From assembly GCF_046546475.1 (NCBI RefSeq), contig NZ_JBKGXS010000002.1, positions 62,001-126,000 on the forward strand: 64,000 nt of DNA. The letters run 5' to 3'. The notes under the pieces are model-generated. The model saw nothing but the letters and a program-made list of their open reading frames with translations, did not search any database and was not told where the DNA came from. Positions within the stretch are counted from its first letter, which is position 1, and each line of letters begins with the position of its first letter. A program made the position numbers and the translations under genes. Shown here piece by piece: positions 18,401 to 27,470 of this stretch. This DNA is from Pseudonocardia phyllosphaerae. GTDB lineage: Bacteria > Actinomycetota > Actinomycetes > Mycobacteriales > Pseudonocardiaceae.

Positions 18401-20508
18401 GCACACCGGTTTCCCGTGCACAGGATCTTTCCCAGGCACCGGAACGCGACCCGTACGGTCCCCGCGCCGCCCGGACCGCGACCGGGCTCGCGGCCGCGTT
18501 CAACGAGGCCGACGTGCTCGCACCCGGCGACGTGCACGTCGCCCGCCGGCTCGCCCGCCTCGGCGGTCGCGGCGACCCGACCGGGACAGCCGATCCGGGA
18601 GCAACCGGCCCGGCGGCGGCCGAGCCGGAGCCGGTCGTGCTGGCCGCGGCGCTCGCGGTGCGCGCGATCCGCAACGGCTCGGTGTGCGTGGACCTGACCG
18701 CGATCCGCGACACCGCGGCGGCCGAGGGCGAGGTCGCCGTCGACGTCTCCGCGCTGCCCTGGCCCGAGCCCGCTGCCTGGCGGGCGGAGTGCGCGGCCAG
18801 TCCGCTGGTCGCCGACGGCGAGGCCGCGCCGTCCGGCCGCCCGCTGCGCCTGGTCGGGGACCTGCTGTACCTGGAGCGGTACTGGCAGGAGGAGGAGCTG
18901 GTCCGGACCGAGTTCGAGGCCCGCTCCGGGCCGGTCGTCGCCGTCGACGCCGACCGGCTGCGCGCCGCCCTGGACCGGCTGCTCGGCGAGCCCGGCGCCG
19001 AGCGGCAGCGCCTCGCCGCCGCCGTCGCCGCGCTGCGGCCGCTGTCGGTGATCGCCGGCGGGCCGGGTACCGGCAAGACCACCACGGTGGCGCGGCTGCT
19101 CGCGGTGCTGCACGACCTGCACGGCGCCGGATCGTCGTCCGCCGCGCCGGGGCGCCCCCCGCTGCGGGTCGCGCTGGCCGCGCCGACCGGCAAGGCCGCG
19201 GCCCGGCTGACCCAGTCGGTCACCGACGCCGCGCGCGTGCTGACCGGCGCCGACCGCGACGCCGTCGCCGCCGTCCCGGCCGCGACCACGCTGCACCGGC
19301 TGCTCGGCTCCCGCGGCTCGTCCGGCCGGTTCCGGCACCACCGCGGCAACCGGCTCCCGCACGACGTCGTCGTGGTCGACGAGACCTCGATGGTGTCGCT
19401 GACGATGATGGCGCGGCTGCTGGAGGCCGTCCGCCCGGACGCCCGGCTCGTCCTGGTCGGGGACCCGGAGCAGCTCGCGTCGGTGGAGGCCGGAGCGGTG
19501 CTCGGCGATCTCGCCGCCGCCCGCGGAGACGAGGAGCCCGGCCTGCAGTCCGCGCTGGTGGCGTGCGGGGCGTTCCGTGCCGACCGTGACCCGACCGCAC
19601 CCGATCCGGGCCCGGCGGAACCGGGCGAGCCGCGGGTGGTGGAGCACGGTGTCGTACGACTGACCCGTAACTGGCGCTTCGGCGGGGCGATCGGCGAGTT
19701 CGCCGCCGCGGTCCAGGCCGGCGACGCCGACCGTGCCGTCGCGCTGCTGCGTGCCACTCCCCCGCAGCTGTCCTTCGTCGACGCCGACCCCGCGACCGTC
19801 GACGCCGCCGGGCTGGAGTCGCTGCGGGGCGACGTGGTCACCGCCGCCGGGGACCTGCTCGGTGCCGCGACCGGCGGCGACGCCGAGCAGGCCCTGCGGG
19901 TGCTCGACCACCACCGGCTGCTGTGCGCGCACCGCCGCGGCCCGCACGGCGTCGCGCGCTGGACCGTCGAGGTGGAGCGCTGGCTCGCCGTCACCTTCCC
20001 CGGCTACGACGACGAGGCCCCCTGGTATCCCGGCCGGCCGCTGCTGGTCACCGCGAACGACTACGACCTGGGCCTGTTCAACGGCGACACCGGCGTCGTC
20101 GTCCGGACCCCGGGTGGGCGGCGCGCGGTGTTCTCCCGCGAGGGCGTCGCGACCGGGTTCGAACCGGCCCGGCTCGGCGCCGTCGGGACGGTGTGGGCGA
20201 TGACGGTGCACCGCAGTCAGGGCAGTCAGTTCGGCGGGGTCACCGTGGTGCTGCCGCCGGCGGAGTCGCCGCTGATGACCCGCGAGCTGCTCTACACCGC
20301 CGTCACCCGGGCCCGCGAGCACGTCCGCGTGATCGGGACCGAGGACGCGGTCCGGGCCGCGATCGGCCGCCCGGCCGGACGCGCGAGCGGGCTGCGCGGC
20401 CGGCTCGGCCGCGGAACCGAGGGGTTCCGGACCGGGGAGCGCGGAGCCGACAATCGCGGGCCCGAGGAGCGCGGCACCGGGGAACGCGGCACCGCGGCCG
20501 GGACCTAG
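18397..20508 (+). CDS. recD: Exodeoxyribonuclease V alpha subunit RecD
   Basis: 703-residue 5'-to-3' SF1B helicase of RecBCD. Walker A is AGGPGTGKTTT near residue 222, motif II VVDETSMVS near 327, and the C-terminal motifs MTVHRSQGSQF (near 603) and LLYTAVTRARE are intact. The GTG start overlaps the recB stop. About 45 residues at the C-terminus are Arg/Gly/Glu-rich degenerate repeats (RGTGERGT type) that look dispensable. The stop overlaps that of the convergent DedA-like gene in the palindrome ctag. Confidence 0.94.
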   Translation: MSTPVSRAQDLSQAPERDPYGPRAARTATGLAAAFNEADVLAPGDVHVARRLARLGGRGDPTGTADPGATGPAAAEPEPVVLAAALAVRAIRNGSVCVDLTAIRDTAAAEGEVAVDVSALPWPEPAAWRAECAASPLVADGEAAPSGRPLRLVGDLLYLERYWQEEELVRTEFEARSGPVVAVDADRLRAALDRLLGEPGAERQRLAAAVAALRPLSVIAGGPGTGKTTTVARLLAVLHDLHGAGSSSAAPGRPPLRVALAAPTGKAAARLTQSVTDAARVLTGADRDAVAAVPAATTLHRLLGSRGSSGRFRHHRGNRLPHDVVVVDETSMVSLTMMARLLEAVRPDARLVLVGDPEQLASVEAGAVLGDLAAARGDEEPGLQSALVACGAFRADRDPTAPDPGPAEPGEPRVVEHGVVRLTRNWRFGGAIGEFAAAVQAGDADRAVALLRATPPQLSFVDADPATVDAAGLESLRGDVVTAAGDLLGAATGGDAEQALRVLDHHRLLCAHRRGPHGVARWTVEVERWLAVTFPGYDDEAPWYPGRPLLVTANDYDLGLFNGDTGVVVRTPGGRRAVFSREGVATGFEPARLGAVGTVWAMTVHRSQGSQFGGVTVVLPPAESPLMTRELLYTAVTRAREHVRVIGTEDAVRAAIGRPAGRASGLRGRLGRGTEGFRTGERGADNRGPEERGTGERGTAAGT

Positions 20509-21260
20509 GAGCGCGCCTGCCTGCTCGCCCGGCGCCCGCTGAGCACCGAGACCACGACGACCAGCCCGACGCTGATCCACAGCGAGTAGCTGTTCACCAG
20601 CATCACCAGATCGACGGCGGGCTGCCCGATCGCGTAGCCGAGCCAGGCGACGAGCCCGACCACGACGGCGGCACCGCACGCGTCGGCGACCAGGAACGTC
20701 GCCAGTCGCATCCGGTTCAGCCCGGCGAGCGCGAACACCGGCGCCGCCGGGACCCCGGGCAGCGCGGTCGCGGCGACGGCGACCGCCAGCAGCGCCGGGC
20801 GCAGCGACCGGACCCGCGCGACGAACCGCTGCCCGCGCCCGGGCGGCGCGAACATCGTGATCACCTTCTCGCCCCAGCGGCGCCCGGCCAACCAGAACAG
20901 CCAGTCGATCTTGATCATGCCGACGACGCCGGCGACGACGACCAGCCACAGCGGCAGCTGCCCCACGCGGGCGAACGCCGCCCCGGCGCCGACCGCGGAC
21001 AGGCTCCCGGTGACGAACTCCAGCAGCACCGGGTGATTCGCGATCAGCATGGGGCGCAACGGGATCGTCCCCAGCATCAGCAGCGGGACACCGATCACCA
21101 GTGCAAGCAGGATCTTGTCGGCGCGCTGCGGCGGGCCGTCCCAGGGGACGACGTCGCGCCAGGCCTGCGCGGCCTCGGCGCGGCGGCGCTCCTTCTCCGA
21201 CAGCTCCTTCTCCGGCAGCTCCTTCTCCGGCCGCTCCGGCTCCGGCGGCGCCCCGGTCAT
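20505..21260 (-). CDS. DedA/VTT-family integral membrane protein
   Basis: 251 residues. After a Glu/Lys-rich cytoplasmic start (PEKELPEKELSEKE repeats) come five or six hydrophobic segments. The family region around residues 125-150 reads GMIKIDWLFWLAGRRWGEK, like the G-x3-G...Y-x2-GR-x2-G motif of DedA proteins. Family knowledge: DedA proteins act in envelope lipid transport or proton-coupled homeostasis. The ATG at 21260 has ggggagag upstream and is preferred to a longer start. The stop codon overlaps that of recD by 4 bases. Confidence 0.82.
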   Translation of the reverse strand: MTGAPPEPERPEKELPEKELSEKERRRAEAAQAWRDVVPWDGPPQRADKILLALVIGVPLLMLGTIPLRPMLIANHPVLLEFVTGSLSAVGAGAAFARVGQLPLWLVVVAGVVGMIKIDWLFWLAGRRWGEKVITMFAPPGRGQRFVARVRSLRPALLAVAVAATALPGVPAAPVFALAGLNRMRLATFLVADACGAAVVVGLVAWLGYAIGQPAVDLVMLVNSYSLWISVGLVVVVSVLSGRRASRQARS

Positions 21261-21450
21261 CGCTCTCCCCCGTCCCGCCGGTCCGGCCGGACGGCGTCGG
21301 GTCCAGCATGCCCGGATCCTGCGCGCCGTCGTCGACGGCACCTGGGCCCGCTACCCGGACGCGCCTGCGATCATCGTGCCGGTCGTCGCGACCAACCGGG
21401 CGTGCTGCGGATCGACCGTCCCACCTGAACCCGAGCCCCCGGAGGTCCCC

Positions 21451-21936
21451 GTGCCCACCGTCACCAGCGCCGGACTTCTGCTGTACCGCGGCCACGGCGA
21501 GGCACTCGAGGTGCTGCTCGGCCACATGGGCGGACCGTTCTGGGCCCGCAAGGACGCCGCCGCCTGGTCGGTCCCGAAGGGCGAGCACGGCCCCGACGAG
21601 ACCCCGCTCGACGCCGCCCGCCGCGAGTTCGCCGAGGAGATCGGCCTGCCCGCCCCCGACGGCGAGGCGGTCGAGCTCGGCGCGGTCCGCCAGTCCCGCA
21701 AGACCGTCACCGCGTTCGCACTCGACGGCAGCGGCTTCACCGGTGCCGACGCCGTCGAGCACCGCCCCGACGACGGCAGCTGGGTCGAGATGGAGTGGCC
21801 GCCCCGCTCCGGGCGCACCGTCCGCTTCCCCGAGATCGACAAGGCGCAGTGGTTCGACCTGCCCACAGCGCGGGAGAAGATCGTGAAGGGCCAGCTGCCG
21901 CTGCTCGACAGGTTGGAGTCCCTGGTCGCCGGGTAG
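21451..21936 (+). CDS. Nudix hydrolase
   Basis: 161-residue hydrolase of nucleoside diphosphates linked to another moiety. The Nudix box G-x5-E-x7-REUxEExGU is perfect: GEHGPDE, seven residues, REFAEEIGL. A GTG start at 21451 follows ggagg by 5 bases. It is first in a four-gene same-strand set, 9 bases from the next gene. The presence of a macro domain at the end of the set makes ADP-ribose or its derivatives an attractive substrate, but that is inference; dinucleotide polyphosphates or oxidised nucleotides are equally possible. Confidence 0.9.
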   Translation: MPTVTSAGLLLYRGHGEALEVLLGHMGGPFWARKDAAAWSVPKGEHGPDETPLDAARREFAEEIGLPAPDGEAVELGAVRQSRKTVTAFALDGSGFTGADAVEHRPDDGSWVEMEWPPRSGRTVRFPEIDKAQWFDLPTAREKIVKGQLPLLDRLESLVAG

Positions 21937-21945
21937 CCCCCGCGC

Positions 21946-22200
21946 ATGGCCGACAGCATCAAGGACGACGAGATGTACGAGCGCCTCCGCGAGGAGGGCA
22001 ACTCCAAGGAGAAGGCCGCACGCATCGCCAACGCGGCCGCCGCCGAGGGGCGTAGCACCGTCGGGAAGCGTGGCGGTGAGCACGGCGACTACGAGGACAT
22101 GACCGTCGACGAGCTGTACCGGCAGGCGCAGAAGGTCGGCATCGACGGCCGCTCCGACATGAGCAAGGACGAGCTGATCCAGGCGCTTCGGGAGCACTGA
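21946..22200 (+). CDS. DUF7218 / Rho-N-like small protein
   Basis: 84 residues. The first half (KDDEMYERLREEGNSKEKAA, then ARIANAAAAEGR) is a charged helical segment seen in DUF7218 proteins. The second half (MTVDELYRQAQKVGIDGRS, then MSKDELIQALREH) is a SAP/Rho-N-like helix-extended-helix unit that often binds nucleic acids. ATG at 21946, 9 bases after the Nudix stop, so likely co-transcribed. Function unknown; a nucleic-acid-binding accessory is possible. Confidence 0.85.
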   Translation: MADSIKDDEMYERLREEGNSKEKAARIANAAAAEGRSTVGKRGGEHGDYEDMTVDELYRQAQKVGIDGRSDMSKDELIQALREH

Positions 22201-22245
22201 CCCCGCAGGAACGCCGGCTCCCGGAGGCGCTGGGATGATCGCGGG

Positions 22246-23019
22246 ATGAGCCGCCGTCACGACCACGACGCCGGGGGCGACCCCGAGGTCCTGTCCCGCA
22301 AGGCCGCCCTGCGCGACGAGGTGTGGAGCGCGCTGACCGAGCAGAAGGCGGCACGGTTTCCCGGGGCCCGCAACCGGATCTCCAACTTCGTCGGCGCGGA
22401 GGCCGCCGCCCGGCGGCTGCGCGAGCTGCCCGAGTGGCAGGCCGCGCGGACGATCAAGTCGAACCCGGACTCCGCGCAGCTGCCGGTCCGCCGCTACGCG
22501 CTCGAGGACGGCAAGACCGTCTACATGGCGGTGCCGAAGCTGGCCGAGGACGACCCGTTCTTCCTGCTCGACCCGGACCACCTCGCCGACCCGCCCCGGC
22601 TCGCCGTGTCGATCAAGAACGCGACGCGGTCGGCCCGCCGGGTCGCCGTCGACGAGCTGGAGCCGGTGGACCTGGTCGTCACCGGCTGCGTCGCGGTCGG
22701 CGCCGACGGCGCGCGGCTCGGGAAGGGCGGCGGGTTCGCCGACCTGGAGTTCGCGCTGGCCCGGGAGGCCGGGCTGATCTCCGACGACACGCTCGTCGTC
22801 ACCACCGTGCACGACCTGCAGCTGCGCGACGCCGGGGACATCCCGTGGGCCGCGCACGACGCGCCCGTCGACCTGGTCGTCACCCCCGACCGCGTGATCG
22901 ACTGCCGGGAGCACCGCCGCGCCCGCCCGGACGGCGGCATCGTGTGGGACGCCCTGACCGAGGACAAGATCGCCGCCATCCCGCTGCTGGGACGGCTGCG
23001 GGAGGAGGCACGCCGATGA
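22246..23019 (+). CDS. 5-formyltetrahydrofolate cyclo-ligase-like protein
   Basis: 257 residues of the cyclo-ligase fold. The loop LGKGGGFADLEFAL corresponds to the glycine loop GxGGGYYDR of authentic enzymes, but the YYDR part is replaced by FADLE. The N-terminus (SRKAALRDEVWSAL, NFVGAEAAARRL) resembles the family's nucleotide region and the MTHFSD-type paralogs. The altered loop suggests a different substrate or function, so I do not assign folate salvage. Its stop overlaps the macro-domain start (ATGA), implying tight coupling. Confidence 0.8.
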   Translation: MSRRHDHDAGGDPEVLSRKAALRDEVWSALTEQKAARFPGARNRISNFVGAEAAARRLRELPEWQAARTIKSNPDSAQLPVRRYALEDGKTVYMAVPKLAEDDPFFLLDPDHLADPPRLAVSIKNATRSARRVAVDELEPVDLVVTGCVAVGADGARLGKGGGFADLEFALAREAGLISDDTLVVTTVHDLQLRDAGDIPWAAHDAPVDLVVTPDRVIDCREHRRARPDGGIVWDALTEDKIAAIPLLGRLREEARR

Positions 23020-23528
23020 GCCCCGAGATCGTCGCCGAGCGCGGAGACATCACCGAGTCCACCGTGGACGCCGTGGTCAACGCGGCCAACTCGTCGCTGA
23101 TGGGCGGCGGCGGGGTCGACGGCGCCATCCACCGCCGCGGCGGCCCGGAGATCCTCGCCGCCTGCAAGAAGGTCCGCGCCGAACGCTGCCCGGACGGGCT
23201 GCCGACCGGGCAGGCCGTCGCCACCACCGCGGGCGACCTCCCGGCGACCTGGGTGATCCACACCGTCGGCCCGGTATACGCGACGTCCGAGGACCGCTCC
23301 GCGCTGCTCGCGAGCGCCTACCGGGAGTCGCTGCGCGTCGCCGACGAGATCGGTGCCCGCACCGTCGCGTTCCCCGCGGTCTCCGCCGGGATCTACGGCT
23401 GGCCGCTCGACGACGCCGCCCGGATCGCCGTCGAGACCGTCCGCGACGCCGACACCGCCGTCGAGCAGGTGCGGTTCGTGCTGTTCTCCGACGACGTCCT
23501 CGCCGCCTTCCGCGCCGCGCTGGGCTGA
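23016..23528 (+). CDS. Macro domain protein, O-acetyl-ADP-ribose deacetylase-like
   Basis: 170 residues, a single MacroD-type domain that binds ADP-ribose and may remove it from acetyl groups or proteins. The diagnostic motif is VVNAANSSLMGGGGVDGAIH (near residue 22), with the catalytic Asn and Asp, and the phosphate loop PAVSAGIYGWP lies near 112. The ATG at 23016 overlaps the preceding stop by 4 bases. It closes the Nudix/DUF7218/cyclo-ligase-like set and is followed by a hairpin. Confidence 0.93.
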   Translation: MSPEIVAERGDITESTVDAVVNAANSSLMGGGGVDGAIHRRGGPEILAACKKVRAERCPDGLPTGQAVATTAGDLPATWVIHTVGPVYATSEDRSALLASAYRESLRVADEIGARTVAFPAVSAGIYGWPLDDAARIAVETVRDADTAVEQVRFVLFSDDVLAAFRAALG

Positions 23529-23532
23529 GGCT

Positions 23533-23558
23533 CCACGGTGCCGGCGTGGCACCCGTGG
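23533..23558. terminator. Hairpin between convergent macro-domain and MDMPI genes
   Basis: Arms ccacggtgcc (23533-23542) and ggcacccgtgg (23548-23558) form a 10-bp stem with one bulged C and a 5-base loop, 5 bases after the macro-domain stop. Confidence 0.6.
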
Positions 23559-23579
23559 CACGAACGCGCCGGCGACGGG

Positions 23580-24230
23580 TCAGCGGCCGGTGAGCCGGGT
23601 CGCGAGAACCGGCACGCCGTCCCCGGCCAGCCGCCCCAGCACCGCCGGGCGCCCGCACGCAGCGAGCAACACGTCGATCCCCCGGCCGCGTACCTGCGGC
23701 CCTTCGCCTGCGGCGAACCCGGTGTCGTCGTCGACGAAGCGCAGCCCGTGAACACGTCTCCTGGTGGTGAACCCGGGCGGCCGCCGGCCGATGACGAACT
23801 CCAGTGCGATCCGGACGCCGTCGGCCGCGGGGTCGAAGTGCAGCCCGAGCGGGACGGTGACGTCGGCGGTGTGCACCAGGACGTCGGTCATCGGACCGCG
23901 CGCACCGATCCCGGGCGGCGCGAACCGGCTGTCGGCCCGGTTCCGCAGCGTCGCCACCAGCTCCGCGACGGGTCGTGCGGCCGCCTGGTGCGCGGCCCGC
24001 TCCACCGCCCGGTCCGGGTTGCCGCGGGCCTGAAGGAGCAGGACCACGAACGACCGCATCGTCGTCGTCAGTGCCGATGCGAGGTGCCCGGCGACGGTCC
24101 GGACGTCCCACTCGGTACACAGGCTCGGGCTCGCGAGCTGCACGTCGTCGAGGGACTCCAGCAGGTCGGCGAACACCCGGCGCTGCCGCGCGGACACCGC
24201 GAACACGGCCTCGTCGGACACGGTGGACAC
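23580..24230 (-). CDS. Maleylpyruvate isomerase-family (DinB-like) mycothiol protein
   Basis: 216 residues. The N-terminal four-helix DinB/MDMPI domain shows CTEWDVRTVAGHLA near residue 38, containing the metal-site His of this superfamily, and DVLVHTADVTVPLG near 115 supplies a second His. Family knowledge: members use mycothiol as cofactor or act as metal-dependent thiol transferases in Actinomycetota. GTG start at 24230. It is divergent from lutA and convergent with the macro-domain gene; no substrate can be named. Confidence 0.82.
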   Translation of the reverse strand: MSTVSDEAVFAVSARQRRVFADLLESLDDVQLASPSLCTEWDVRTVAGHLASALTTTMRSFVVLLLQARGNPDRAVERAAHQAAARPVAELVATLRNRADSRFAPPGIGARGPMTDVLVHTADVTVPLGLHFDPAADGVRIALEFVIGRRPPGFTTRRRVHGLRFVDDDTGFAAGEGPQVRGRGIDVLLAACGRPAVLGRLAGDGVPVLATRLTGR

Positions 24231-24354
24231 AGTGGATACCCCGGCCTTCCGGCGTCGTCGCCCGCGCGCGGATCACGCCCGGAGCCCGCAGCATGACAGC
24301 TACCGTGGTCGGAACGCCCGCCCTCCGCCCACCACAGCACTGCTCGGAGGCTCC

Positions 24355-25230
24355 ATGACCCGCGTCGGCCTGATGGTCACGTGCATCAACGACGTCCTGT
24401 TCCCCGACACCGGCCGCGCGGTCGTCACGCTGCTGCGCCGGCTCGGGGTCGACGTCGAGTTCCCGCCCGGCCAGACCTGCTGCGGCCAGCCGATGGTCAA
24501 CACCGGCTACCCCGCCGAGGCGGTCCCGTTGGTGCGCAACCATCTCGACGCGTTCGCCGGGTGCGACGCGATCGTCGTGCCGTCCGGGTCGTGTGCGGGC
24601 TCGGTGCGTCACCAGCACTCGCTGGTCGCGCGGCGCTCCGGTGACCCGGGGCTGGTCCGTGGCGTCGAGGAGGCCCCGCCGACCTACGAGCTGTCGGAGT
24701 ACCTGGTCGACGTGCTCGGCGTGACCGACGTCGGTGCGTACTTCCCGCATCGGGTCACCTACCACCCGACCTGCCACTCGCTGCGGATGCTGGGCGTCGG
24801 CGACCGCCCGACACGGCTGCTGCGGGCCGTCCGCGGGCTCACCCTGCTCGACCTCCCGGGCGCGAGCGAGTGCTGCGGGTTCGGCGGGACGTTCGCGGTG
24901 AAGAACGCCGAGACCTCGATCGCGATGGGCAACGACAAGGCCCGCCACGTCCGCGGGACCGGCGCGGAGGTGCTCGTCGCCGGGGACAACTCGTGCCTGA
25001 TGCACGTCGGCGGGCTGCTGTCGCGGCAGCGCTCCGGTATCCGGGTGATGCACCTGGCGGAGGTCCTCGCGCAGACCGAGCCGGTGATCGAGGGCCGCGA
25101 CGAACGGGCCGCCGACCGGCGCAGCCCCGGCAGCGGAGCGGACACCGGAAGCCCCGGCAGCCCGATCACCGGCAGTACAGGGAGCGCGATCACCGGCGAC
25201 GCGGCCGGCACCGTGGAGGCGGCCCGATGA
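24355..25230 (+). CDS. lutA: Lactate utilisation iron-sulfur subunit LutA (LldE)
   Basis: 291-residue subunit of the LutABC L-lactate oxidation complex that feeds lactate electrons to the respiratory chain. It has two CCG motifs: QTCCGQPM near residue 41 and ASECCGFGGTF near 170, together with PSGSCAG and HPTCHS, typical of the cysteine-rich CCG family that binds a [4Fe-4S] cluster. ATG at 24355 with ggagg upstream. The last 45 residues are a Gly/Ser/Thr repeat tail not found in the core family. The stop overlaps lutB (ATGA). Confidence 0.93.
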   Translation: MTRVGLMVTCINDVLFPDTGRAVVTLLRRLGVDVEFPPGQTCCGQPMVNTGYPAEAVPLVRNHLDAFAGCDAIVVPSGSCAGSVRHQHSLVARRSGDPGLVRGVEEAPPTYELSEYLVDVLGVTDVGAYFPHRVTYHPTCHSLRMLGVGDRPTRLLRAVRGLTLLDLPGASECCGFGGTFAVKNAETSIAMGNDKARHVRGTGAEVLVAGDNSCLMHVGGLLSRQRSGIRVMHLAEVLAQTEPVIEGRDERAADRRSPGSGADTGSPGSPITGSTGSAITGDAAGTVEAAR

Positions 25231-26735
25231 GCGGCACGTTCCTCGGCACCCCGTCCTTCCCGGCGGCGGCCCGCACCGCGCTCGGTGACTCCCAGCTGCG
25301 CCGCAACCTCGCGCACGCGACCGGCACCATCCGGACCAAGCGGGCCGGCGTCGTCGGCGAGGTCGACGACTGGGAGCAGCTCCGCCTCGCCGGTGAGGCG
25401 ATCAAGAACCGGGTGCTGCGCCACCTGCCGGACTACCTGGAGCAGCTGGAGGCGTCCCTGACCGCAGCCGGGGCGACGGTGCACTGGGCGCGCGACGCCG
25501 AGGAGGCCAACCGGATCGTCGTCAGCATCGCCCGCGGGCACGGCACCGACGAGGTCGTCAAGGTCAAGTCGATGGCCACCCAGGAGATCGAGCTCAACGA
25601 CGCGCTGGAGGCCGCGGGCATCCACGCCTGGGAGACCGACCTGGCGGAGCTGATCGTGCAGCTCGGCGACGACCTGCCCAGCCACATCCTGGTGCCGGCG
25701 ATCCACCGCAACCGCGCGGAGATCCGGGAGATCTTCCTGCGCGAGATGGGCCGCGCGGGCCGCGGCGCCCCGGACGACCTCACCGACGAGCCGGCAATGC
25801 TGGCCGCCGCGGCGCGGGCGCACCTGCGGGAGAAGTTCCTGCGGGCGAAGGTCGCGGTGTCCGGGGCCAACTTCGCCGTCGCCGAGTCCGGGACGCTCAC
25901 CGTCGTCGAGTCCGAGGGCAACGGGCGGATGTGCCTGACGCTGCCGGAGGTGCTGGTCTCGGTCGTCGGGATCGAGAAGGTGCTGCCGACGTTCGCCGAC
26001 CTGGACGTGATGCTGCAGCTGCTGCCGCGTTCGTCGACCGGCGAGCGGATGAACCCCTACACCTCCACCTGGACCGGGGTCACGCCCGGCGACGGGCCGC
26101 AGGAGGTGCACGTGGTGCTGCTGGACAACGGCCGCACCGACGTGCTCGCCGACCCGACCGGGCGGCAGGCGTTGCGCTGCATCCGCTGCTCGGCCTGCCT
26201 GAACGTGTGCCCCGTCTACGAGCGCACCGGCGGCCACGCGTACGGCTCGGTGTACCCGGGCCCGATCGGCGCGATCCTGACCCCGCAGCTGCGCGGGGTG
26301 GGCACCGACCCGCAGACCGACTCGCTGCCGTACGCGTCGAGCCTGTGCGGGGCGTGCTTCGAGGTGTGCCCGGTGCGGATCGACATCCCCGAGGTGCTGG
26401 TACATCTGCGCGCGGAGGTGGTGGAGGCGCACAAGGCGGCGTCGCGGGTGCCGTCGGTGCAGGACATGGCGATGACGGCGTCGTCGTGGGCGTTGTCCTC
26501 GGCGTCGCGGACCGGGGCGGCCGAACGCGTGGCCGGGCTCGCCGGGCGAGTCGCGTCGCGCTTCGCGCGGCACGCCCCCGGCGGCCGGGACGTGCTGGGC
26601 GCGCTGCCCGGCCCGGCCGCGGCCTGGGCGGACTCGCGCGACGTACCGGTCCCGGCGGAGCAGTCGTTCCGGGAGTGGTGGGCGGAGACCGACGGCGGTC
26701 GGAGCCGGAGCATCGATACCGAGGAGCGCTCGTGA
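25227..26735 (+). CDS. lutB: Lactate utilisation iron-sulfur subunit LutB (LldF)
   Basis: 502 residues. The N-terminal LUD domain includes DEVVKVKSMATQEIELN, and the ferredoxin-like part has CIRCSACLNVCPVYE near residue 317 and LCGACFEVCPVRI near 373, enough ligands for two [4Fe-4S] clusters. The C-terminal SFREWWAE motif is typical of LutB. It is translationally coupled at both ends (ATGA with lutA, GTGA with lutC). No GntR-type LutR/LldR regulator or lactate permease is adjacent. Confidence 0.95.
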   Translation: MSGTFLGTPSFPAAARTALGDSQLRRNLAHATGTIRTKRAGVVGEVDDWEQLRLAGEAIKNRVLRHLPDYLEQLEASLTAAGATVHWARDAEEANRIVVSIARGHGTDEVVKVKSMATQEIELNDALEAAGIHAWETDLAELIVQLGDDLPSHILVPAIHRNRAEIREIFLREMGRAGRGAPDDLTDEPAMLAAAARAHLREKFLRAKVAVSGANFAVAESGTLTVVESEGNGRMCLTLPEVLVSVVGIEKVLPTFADLDVMLQLLPRSSTGERMNPYTSTWTGVTPGDGPQEVHVVLLDNGRTDVLADPTGRQALRCIRCSACLNVCPVYERTGGHAYGSVYPGPIGAILTPQLRGVGTDPQTDSLPYASSLCGACFEVCPVRIDIPEVLVHLRAEVVEAHKAASRVPSVQDMAMTASSWALSSASRTGAAERVAGLAGRVASRFARHAPGGRDVLGALPGPAAAWADSRDVPVPAEQSFREWWAETDGGRSRSIDTEERS

Positions 26736-27385
26736 GCGCGCGCGAGGAGATCCTGGGCCGCGCCCGGCGGGCGTTGGCCGACGTCCCGGCAGGCGAGCCG
26801 GTGTCGGACATCCCGGTCGTACGGCCCGTTCCGCCGCAGCGGCCGCACGCCGAGGTCGTGGCACTGTTCGCCGAGCGGGTCGCGGACTACCGCGCGGTCG
26901 TCGAGCAGGTGGCCGGTGCCGACGCGGCGGCGCACGTGGAGGGCGCACTGGCGGGCCGGACCCCGCTCGCCGGGTCGGGCCCGCTGCGGATCCTGGTGCC
27001 GCCGGGTTTCCCGGACGCGCTGGTGCCCGCCGGTGTCGAGGTCGTCCGCGACGGCCCGGACGTCGGGGTCACAGAGCTGGACCGCTGCGACGGCGTGCTG
27101 TCGACGGCGGCGCTGGGCATCGCCGAGACCGGCACGATCGTGCTCGACCACGGCCCCGGCCAGGGACGACGCGCGGCCACCCTGGTCCCGGACCTGCACG
27201 TGTGCGTGGTGCGCACCGACCAGGTCGTGCCGGGCGTCCCGGACGCGGTCACCGCACTCGACCCTGCCCGCCCGGGCACGTGGATCAGCGGGCCGAGCGC
27301 GACCAGCGACATCGAGCTGGACCGGGTCGAGGGCGTGCACGGGCCGCGGACGCTGCACGTGCTGGTGGTCGACGGGAGCTGGTGA
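26732..27385 (+). CDS. lutC: Lactate utilisation protein LutC (LldG)
   Basis: 217-residue LUD-domain subunit completing LutABC. Conserved segments include LSTAALGIAETGTIVLDHG, VVRTDQVVPGVPDA and the C-terminal ISGPSATSDIEL, VEGVHGPRTLHVLVVDG. GTG start at 26732 overlapping the lutB stop. The operon ends here, followed by a 353-base gene-free region that holds a large palindrome. Confidence 0.93.
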   Translation: MSAREEILGRARRALADVPAGEPVSDIPVVRPVPPQRPHAEVVALFAERVADYRAVVEQVAGADAAAHVEGALAGRTPLAGSGPLRILVPPGFPDALVPAGVEVVRDGPDVGVTELDRCDGVLSTAALGIAETGTIVLDHGPGQGRRAATLVPDLHVCVVRTDQVVPGVPDAVTALDPARPGTWISGPSATSDIELDRVEGVHGPRTLHVLVVDGSW

Positions 27386-27470
27386 GCCGGGCCGGGCCGC
27401 GTGCTGCGGGAGCTCCGGAACCGGAGGCCGGCGGCAGGAACCCGACGGGCCCTGCGGGCGGGGTCGGCGA

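Noticed and set aside
24231..24354. Lactate regulator binding site upstream of lutA
   Set aside because: No clear inverted repeat of the GntR or LldR type could be seen in the 124-base divergent region.
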